This document shows, one piece after another, positions 32,591 through 37,639 of a DNA stretch of 37,639 nt. A program made the translations under genes and the position numbers. The stretch's first letter is position 1. Every line of letters begins with the position of its first letter. Under the pieces are notes generated by a model. That model saw nothing but the letters and a program-made list of their open reading frames with translations. It did no database searches and was not told the DNA's origin. Origin of the DNA: an uncultured Lachnospiraceae bacterium (GTDB taxonomy: Bacteria; Bacillota; Clostridia; Lachnospirales; Lachnospiraceae); assembly GCA_910579275.1 (NCBI GenBank), contig CAJTTO010000042.1:1-37639 (forward strand). Reading direction: 5' to 3'.

Positions 32591-32932
32591 ATGGAAGAAA
32601 ACAGTGGGCGTACCGTTCTTTGCGGTGCAAATGCATACGAGCAGAAATATTATTTTAATGAAAGGTTTGTAAATATTCCTGAATCTATCAAGGAGGAACT
32701 GCATATCATATGTGTGTTGTTCACGGAGGAAGTCGGCGGTGTCTTTACGATTGTGTTTGAGGAGGACGGAAGCGTAAGCCTTGAAACGGATGCGTATGAG
32801 GAAGATATCTTGTATGATGAGATAGGCAGCGGACTTCTGGTGCGGGAGGTTCGCATGCAGCGGCAGGAGCTTCTGGAAGCATTAAGCATGTATTACCGCG
32901 TGTTTGTGCTGCAGGAACATTGCGAAACATAA
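32591..32932 (+). CDS. DUF6145-like small conserved protein
   Basis: A 113-residue acidic soluble protein of unknown function. It resembles a Lachnospiraceae family I recall as DUF6145: VLCGANAYEQKYYFNERF, IKEELHIICVLFTEEVGG and RQELLEALSMYYRVFVL. There is no signal or membrane segment. GGAGG precedes ATG 32591 at 7 nt. It sits between birA and coaX, 77 and 56 bp away, so it is likely in the same transcript; two biotin/CoA-linked neighbours give a weak hint toward acyl or cofactor metabolism. Confidence 0.75.
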   Translation: MEENSGRTVLCGANAYEQKYYFNERFVNIPESIKEELHIICVLFTEEVGGVFTIVFEEDGSVSLETDAYEEDILYDEIGSGLLVREVRMQRQELLEALSMYYRVFVLQEHCET

Positions 32933-32988
32933 AAGGTCGGTCTTTACATTTTTGAAACGATGAAGGATAGGAAAGCAGGAGACGGAAA

Positions 32989-33759
32989 ATGGTTTTAGTG
33001 GTTGATGTTGGAAATACAAATATAACGTTTGGCGTGTATGACGGGAAGAATCTTGTCACGACGTTCCGCCTGATGTCAAAGACACAGCGCACCTCGGACG
33101 AATACGGCGTGCTGATTACGGAGCTTTTGTCCAAAAATGATATCAATACCAAAAAGATAGAGGGGGCGATTATCGCGAGTGTCGTGCCGAATGTGATGCA
33201 CTCGCTCACAGGCGGCATCAAGCGCTATGTGATTGACAGGCTGATGATTGTGGGTGTCGGGATAAAGACCGGCATCAAGGTGGTGACGGAAAATCCGAAA
33301 GAAATCGGTCCGGATAGAATTGTTGACGCGGTAGCCGCATATGAATTATATGGAGGTCCGGTGCTTGTCATGGACTTCGGCACGGCGACGACATATGACC
33401 TTGTGAATGCGGACGGCTGTTTCTGCGCGGGAATCACAGCGCCGGGCATCAGGACTTCCGCAAGGGCACTGTGGCAGGACGCGGCAAAGCTTCCGGAAAT
33501 CGAGATTAAGAAACCGGCGTCGATACTGGCACAGGAGACCATTTCCAGTATGCAGGCAGGGCTTGTGTACGGTCAGATCGGACAGACGGAATATATTGTA
33601 AAACGCGTGAAAAAGGAAACGGGGTACGATAATCTCAAGGTTGTCGCGACAGGCGGTCTGGGTCGCATCATAGCCGAGGAGACCGATGTGATACAGGAGT
33701 ACAACAGCGCGCTGACACTGGAAGGGCTTAGAATCATTTATGAGAAAAACAATAAATAG
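32989..33759 (+). CDS. coaX: Type III pantothenate kinase
   Basis: First step of coenzyme A synthesis, ATP-dependent phosphorylation of pantothenate; the type III enzyme needs a monovalent cation. The 256 residues show the ASKHA phosphate loop VVDVGNTNITFG (about 4-15), GPDRIVDAVAAYELYG with the catalytic aspartate region, VMDFGTATTYDLV and VVATGGLGRII. GCAGGAG-like site before ATG 32989. Its 3' end overlaps dus by 20 bp, so the two are translationally linked. Confidence 0.95.
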   Translation: MVLVVDVGNTNITFGVYDGKNLVTTFRLMSKTQRTSDEYGVLITELLSKNDINTKKIEGAIIASVVPNVMHSLTGGIKRYVIDRLMIVGVGIKTGIKVVTENPKEIGPDRIVDAVAAYELYGGPVLVMDFGTATTYDLVNADGCFCAGITAPGIRTSARALWQDAAKLPEIEIKKPASILAQETISSMQAGLVYGQIGQTEYIVKRVKKETGYDNLKVVATGGLGRIIAEETDVIQEYNSALTLEGLRIIYEKNNK

Positions 33760-34759
33760 AGAAGACAGTGAGGGCAAAAGGCAGCTGAAAATAGGTGATG
33801 TTATCCTTGAAAATAATGTCATACTTGCACCGATGGCAGGAGTTACAGACCTGCCATTTCGCATGATGTGCAAGGAACAGGGCGCAGGGCTGCTGTGCAT
33901 GGAGATGGTGAGTGCAAAGGCGGTTCATTTCCACAACAAAAATACCGAAGCACTGATGGAAATTCATCCGGAGGAAATGCCCGTTTCGCTGCAGCTGTTC
34001 GGCTCGGAACCGGACGTTATGGCAGAGACGGCAGCGCGCATTGCGGACAGACCGTTTGCGATACTCGATATCAATATGGGGTGTCCGGTTCCAAAGGTGG
34101 TGAATAATCGCGAGGGCAGCGCCCTGATGAAAAATCCGGAGCTTGCCGGTGCAATTATCCACGCGGTTTCCCATGCCGTGAAAAAACCTGTTACTGTAAA
34201 AATCCGAAAAGGCTTTGACGACAGCTCGGTCAATGCCGTGGAAATCGCAAGGATTGCCGAGGAAAACGGCGCGGCTGCGGTCGCGGTACATGCAAGGACA
34301 AGGGAGCAGTATTACTCCGGCAAAGCGGACTGGGAAATTATCAGGCAGGTAAAGGAAGCAGTGCGCATTCCGGTAATCGGAAACGGGGATGTGACGGATG
34401 CCGTGTCTGCGGCAAAAATGTTAGCCGAGACAGGCTGTGACGGCATTATGGTAGGCAGGGCAAGCCGCGGAAACCCTTGGATTTTCAGGGAAATCAACAG
34501 CTATCTTGACACAGGGACGATACCTGAAAGACCGTCAAAGGAGGAGGTCTGCGACACGATTTTGCGGCATGCGAGGCTGCAGCTTGACTTGAAAGGTGAG
34601 TACATTGCCGTCCGCGAGATGCGAAAGCATGTGGCGTGGTACACCGCAGGATACCCGCATTCCGCAGGGCTGCGCAGAATGGTGAACGCGATGGAAAGCT
34701 TTGCGGAACTTATAGAAAGTGTACAGAGGATATTTTCGGAGGACAGGTTTGGCGTCTAG
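33740..34759 (+). CDS. dus: tRNA-dihydrouridine synthase (DusB-like)
   Basis: FMN enzyme reducing uridines in the D-loop of tRNA. The 339 residues begin with a short basic leader, then the TIM barrel with LAPMAGVTDLPFRMMCKEQG, the catalytic cysteine in NMGCPVPKVVNNREGSALM, VTVKIRKGFDD, VAVHARTREQYYSG and GIMVGRASRGNPWIF; the C-terminal helical domain binds tRNA. ATG 33740 overlaps the end of coaX. Other starts (GTG near 33765) cannot be excluded. The coaX-dus-greA-lysS order is one I know from other Clostridia. A family A repeat follows 40 bp later. Confidence 0.94.
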   Translation: MRKTINREDSEGKRQLKIGDVILENNVILAPMAGVTDLPFRMMCKEQGAGLLCMEMVSAKAVHFHNKNTEALMEIHPEEMPVSLQLFGSEPDVMAETAARIADRPFAILDINMGCPVPKVVNNREGSALMKNPELAGAIIHAVSHAVKKPVTVKIRKGFDDSSVNAVEIARIAEENGAAAVAVHARTREQYYSGKADWEIIRQVKEAVRIPVIGNGDVTDAVSAAKMLAETGCDGIMVGRASRGNPWIFREINSYLDTGTIPERPSKEEVCDTILRHARLQLDLKGEYIAVREMRKHVAWYTAGYPHSAGLRRMVNAMESFAELIESVQRIFSEDRFGV

Positions 34760-34799
34760 GTGCGATGGTAATGCGTCAGGACAGACTTTCCGGATTTAG

Positions 34800-34936
34800 G
34801 TAACAGTTCAGCCTTCGGCTTCCTGTTACAGGCATCAAGCCATGCATAACCACTTCGTGGTGGCTTGATGCATCTCTACCATTACGCTATTTCACGGACT
34901 TTGCAGTAAATGCAAAGTCCTGGGCTGAACTGTTAC
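34800..34936 (-). repeat. Repeat family A, copy A3 (inverted)
   Basis: A 137-bp copy from GTAACAGTTCAGCC to CTGAACTGTTAC, inverted relative to A2. The three hairpins are kept. It separates dus from the greA promoter and may provide the dus 3' end, as no other terminator is seen. Confidence 0.85.
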
Positions 34937-34965
34937 GGATTTAGCCGTCAGTGGATTTTAAAATC

Positions 34966-34994
34966 TTGACATAACGGTTAAAAGACGCTATAAT
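34966..34994 (+). promoter_or_regulatory. Consensus sigma-A promoter of greA-lysS
   Basis: TTGACA (34966-34971), 17-nt spacer, TATAAT (34989-34994): a perfect consensus, about 83 nt before the greA ATG. Confidence 0.85.
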
Positions 34995-35076
34995 ATGCAA
35001 CAGAATTTTGGGATATAAAAACGATTATCAATATAGATACGATTAATTATTATAAATGAGAAAGGACAAAGAATCC

Positions 35077-35565
35077 ATGGAAGCAAAAAAGAATTTATTA
35101 ACACGTGAAGGTTTGAAAAAATATGAGGATGAATTACATGAACTTAAGGTAGTCAAACGAAAAGAGGTAGCGCAGAAAATTAAAGAAGCAAGGGAGCAGG
35201 GCGACCTTTCGGAGAATGCGGAGTACGATGCTGCCAAGGACGAGCAGCGCGACATTGAGGCGCGTATCGAGGAGCTTGAAAAAATCCTGAAAAACGTGGA
35301 AGTTGGCGATATGGACGAGGACGGGCATGACTTAGACAAGGTGAGCTTCGGACTTGCTGTGAAGGTCAAGGACAACGAGTTTGATGATGAGATGGAGTTT
35401 AAAATCGTAGGCGCGACGGAGGCAAACAGCCTCAAGGGGAAGATTTCCAACGAGTCGCCGCTCGGAAAGGCACTGATAGGGGCAAAAAGGGGCGACGTTG
35501 TCACTGTGGAGGCTCCGGCAGGCGTGATTGAGTATACGATACTGGATATTTATAAGCCGGAGTAG
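35077..35565 (+). CDS. greA: Transcription elongation factor GreA
   Basis: Rescues backtracked RNA polymerase by stimulating transcript cleavage. Of 162 residues, the N-terminal coiled coil (about 1-78) carries at its tip the acidic loop DLSENAEYDAAKDEQ, and the C-terminal FKBP-like domain shows VGATEANSLKGKISNESPLG and KALIGAKRGDVVTVEAP. ATG 35077 has AAAGGA at about 10 nt; ATG 35056 in frame is less well placed. Probably co-transcribed with lysS, 89 bp downstream. Confidence 0.96.
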   Translation: MEAKKNLLTREGLKKYEDELHELKVVKRKEVAQKIKEAREQGDLSENAEYDAAKDEQRDIEARIEELEKILKNVEVGDMDEDGHDLDKVSFGLAVKVKDNEFDDEMEFKIVGATEANSLKGKISNESPLGKALIGAKRGDVVTVEAPAGVIEYTILDIYKPE

Positions 35566-35654
35566 AGACGAAGTGATTCCAAAGATTTGCGCGGGAAGAA
35601 TGACAGGGTCGTTTTTCCAAAAGGAACACGCAGCAGAATGAGAGGAGAATTTTT

Positions 35655-37268
35655 GTGGCACAAGAGAATAACAATCAGAATAATAACCAGCAGCAGGACG
35701 TAAATCAGCCTTCGGCTGTACGCAGCGCACAGAAAGGAAGCGCGGCGGATGAAAATCAGCTTTTGGCTGTACGCAGCGCACAGAAAGGAAGTGCAGCGGA
35801 CGAAAATCAGCTTTTGGCTGTGCGCAGGGAGAAGCTTGCCGCCTTGCAGGAGGCAGGAAAAGACCCGTTTCAGATCACAAAGTTTGATGTCACGCATCAC
35901 AGTCAGGATGTGAAAGAAAACTTCGACGCATTAGAGGGGAATGCGGTAACCATCGCGGGACGCATGATGTTTAAACGCGTTATGGGTAAGGCGTCTTTTT
36001 GCAATATACAGGATTTAAAGGGAAATATCCAGTGCTATGTCGCAAGGGACAGCATTGGTGAGGAATCCTATGCGGATTTCAAGAAATATGATGTCGGTGA
36101 TATTCTCGGCATCAGCGGTGAGGTTTTCAGGACAAAGACAGGCGAAATGTCCATTCATGCGGCTTCTGTCACACTGCTGTCAAAGAGCCTTCAGATTCTT
36201 CCGGAGAAGTTCCACGGACTGACCGATACAGATATGCGTTACCGTCAAAGATATGTTGACCTGATTATGAACGCAGAAGTAAAAGATACCTTTATCAAGC
36301 GCTCCAAAGTGCTTTCAAGCATCCGCCGCTACCTTGACGGGCAGGGCTTTATGGAGGTGGAGACCCCCATGCTGGTGTCCAACGCAGGCGGCGCAGCGGC
36401 AAGACCGTTTGAGACGCATTTCAATGCACTTGATGAGGACTTAAGGCTTCGTATTTCTTTGGAGCTGTATTTAAAGAGACTGATTGTAGGCGGCATGGAG
36501 CGTGTCTATGAGATTGGGCGCGTGTTCCGCAATGAAGGGCTTGACACGAGACACAATCCCGAGTTTACGCTGATGGAGCTGTATCAGGCATACACAGATT
36601 ATCACGGCATGATGGACTTGACAGAGAATCTGTACCGCTATGTGGCAAAGGAAGTGACCGGATCTGAAATCCTTACTTACGGTGAACACCAGATGGACTT
36701 GTCAAAGCCGTTTGAGCGCATCACGATGGTAGATGCCGTCAAGAAATATTCCGGCGTGGACTTCAATGAGATTCACACTTTGGAGGAAGCCAGGGCAGCT
36801 GCAAAGGAGAAGCAAATTGCATTTGAGGAGCGCCATAAAAAGGGTGATATCCTGAATCTTTTCTTTGAGGAGTTTGTGGAGGAGCATCTGATTCAGCCGA
36901 CATTTGTGATGGATCATCCGATTGAGATTTCCCCGCTCACCAAGAAAAAACCAGAGAATCCGGAGTATGTGGAGCGCTTTGAGTTCTTCATGAACGGCTG
37001 GGAGATGGCAAATGCGTACTCCGAGCTGAACGACCCGATTGATCAGCGTGCGCGTTTTGCGGCACAGGAAGAACTTCTGGCAGCAGGAGACGCGGAAGCC
37101 AACCATACAGACGAAGACTTTTTGAACGCACTCAGCATTGGTATGCCGCCCACCGGAGGTATTGGATTTGGCATTGACAGAATGGTCATGATGATGACAG
37201 ACAGCCCGGCGATTCGGGATGTGCTTTTGTTCCCGACGATGAAAACTTTGGGTAAAGAAAACCAGTAA
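35655..37268 (+). CDS. lysS: Lysyl-tRNA synthetase, class II, with repeat-bearing N-terminus
   Basis: Charges tRNA-Lys with lysine. Of 537 residues, about 1-58 are a Q/N-rich extension with a 17-residue tandem repeat, about 95-190 the anticodon-binding OB fold (VTIAGRMMFKRVMGKASF), and about 205-537 the class II core: motif 1 GFMEVETPML, motif 2 FRNEGLDTRHNPEFTLME, motif 3 GIGFGIDRM. GTG 35655 is the start, with GAGAGGAG about 8 nt upstream. The extension lies before the conserved RREKLAALQEAGKDPF and is unlikely to affect catalysis. Confidence 0.96.
   Translation: MAQENNNQNNNQQQDVNQPSAVRSAQKGSAADENQLLAVRSAQKGSAADENQLLAVRREKLAALQEAGKDPFQITKFDVTHHSQDVKENFDALEGNAVTIAGRMMFKRVMGKASFCNIQDLKGNIQCYVARDSIGEESYADFKKYDVGDILGISGEVFRTKTGEMSIHAASVTLLSKSLQILPEKFHGLTDTDMRYRQRYVDLIMNAEVKDTFIKRSKVLSSIRRYLDGQGFMEVETPMLVSNAGGAAARPFETHFNALDEDLRLRISLELYLKRLIVGGMERVYEIGRVFRNEGLDTRHNPEFTLMELYQAYTDYHGMMDLTENLYRYVAKEVTGSEILTYGEHQMDLSKPFERITMVDAVKKYSGVDFNEIHTLEEARAAAKEKQIAFEERHKKGDILNLFFEEFVEEHLIQPTFVMDHPIEISPLTKKKPENPEYVERFEFFMNGWEMANAYSELNDPIDQRARFAAQEELLAAGDAEANHTDEDFLNALSIGMPPTGGIGFGIDRMVMMMTDSPAIRDVLLFPTMKTLGKENQ
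35706..35828 (+). repeat. 51-bp in-frame tandem repeat in lysS
   Basis: Two full 51-bp units (35706-35756 and 35757-35807) and a 21-bp partial third. Each unit encodes QxxAVRSAQKGSAADEN. The units differ at only a few bases, so the duplication is young. Confidence 0.85.
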
Positions 37269-37397
37269 AATCAAGGGTTTGCGGACTTAAAGCTAGTATG
37301 GTACGACAAGAGTACGACAAAATAAACTCTCTTAACGGGTTAAAATAAATGATTTTAAATTAAACTCGTGTCAGTTCAAGTTAATATTTTGTACGAT

Positions 37398-37440
37398 AAG
37401 GACATTTTTCTAAAAGAAAATTTTAGGGAAGTGTCCTTTT
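37398..37440 (+). terminator. Hairpin between lysS and the next gene
   Basis: AAGGACA pairs with TGTCCTT and an inner CTAAAA with TTTTAG, followed by TTTTG. It could end lysS transcripts or be a leader element of the downstream gene. Upstream, GTACGACAA occurs twice (about 37300 and 37312), 30-45 nt past lysS. Confidence 0.6.
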
Positions 37441-37479
37441 GTTATGGTCAAAACAAAATAAGAAATGGAGGAAATGAAC

Positions 37480-37639
37480 ATGAGTAGTACAGCGTTAGGA
37501 GCAGAGAAAGCGATTATTTTTATCAGCGATGCACATGAAAAATTCTACTACGAGAAATTGAAAGAGGTCAGGTATCAGGACGTATACCACAAAGCGCTTG
37601 TATATTGTCTTGGTATCAGCGATGACACAAGAAGAAATA
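37480..37639 (+). CDS. DUF6075-like protein, cut by the window edge
   Basis: Only the first 53 codons are present: MSSTALGAEKAIIFISDAHE, KFYYEKLKEVRYQDVYHKAL, VYCLGISDDTRRN. I recall near-identical N-termini in small proteins (DUF6075) carried by integrative and conjugative elements of Firmicutes; function unknown. GGAGG (37467-37471) is 8 nt before ATG 37480; the ATG at 37474 is too close to it. Base use is more AT-rich than in lysS. It suggests a mobile element begins just after lysS. Confidence 0.65.
   Translation, partial: MSSTALGAEKAIIFISDAHEKFYYEKLKEVRYQDVYHKALVYCLGISDDTRRN

Overview
The window looks like a chromosomal segment of a low-to-moderate GC Clostridia genome, most likely Lachnospiraceae. 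The evidence is strong AGGAGG-type ribosome sites, an S-box upstream of metK, a coaX-dus-greA-lysS order, SpoU/KtrAB/ProC housekeeping genes, and small families (DUF6145-like, DUF6075-like, TnpW-like) that I associate with that family. I see no rRNA, tRNA or CRISPR.

Layout. 1-9 kb: a small alarmone synthetase (RelQ type), a membrane-anchored coiled-coil protein, a flavin reductase, an XRE-cupin regulator, a LysM/G5/M23 cell-wall hydrolase, murA, and metK under a SAM-I riboswitch with a readable terminator/antiterminator. 9-16.3 kb: an accessory region. It starts with a 630-residue regulator carrying two helix-turn-helix modules and helical repeat-like regions. A 48-residue predicted secreted peptide gene faces it, with a perfect 13-bp inverted repeat upstream. 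Then come three copies of a structured element (family C), a broken TnpW gene, an Rpn-like nuclease, two XRE regulators (one with a FliG-like tail, one with membrane segments) and an unrecognised 208-aa protein. 16.3-37.3 kb: mostly housekeeping. GH25 lysozyme, GNAT, a truncated MreB-like protein, Nudix, EamA, dnaE, pfkA, ktrB-ktrA, a SpoU methyltransferase, proC, a SleB-type hydrolase, argF, birA, a DUF6145-like gene, coaX-dus, greA and lysS. 37.3 kb to the end: the start of what may be an integrative element (DUF6075-like gene, cut by the window edge).

The best candidate for an undescribed system is the two-HTH regulator plus the facing secreted-peptide gene (9016-11309). By architecture it could be an RRNPP-like peptide-sensing (quorum-sensing) circuit: peptide exported, matured, re-imported and bound by the regulator, which would act at the inverted repeat. 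This is inference from gene form and layout. The second candidate is family C: three copies share a nested stem-loop, a loop-to-downstream pairing (pseudoknot) and a long terminal hairpin, with compensatory base changes between copies, and each is followed by a TTGNTG-17-TATAAT promoter. Two nearly identical direct copies bracket a 2.9-kb cassette.

Four further families of short palindromic, non-coding repeats (here A, B, D, E) sit almost only at operon boundaries. A and B have related ends (GTAAC/GTTAC with GTTCAG nearby). They account for most of the longer intergenic stretches.
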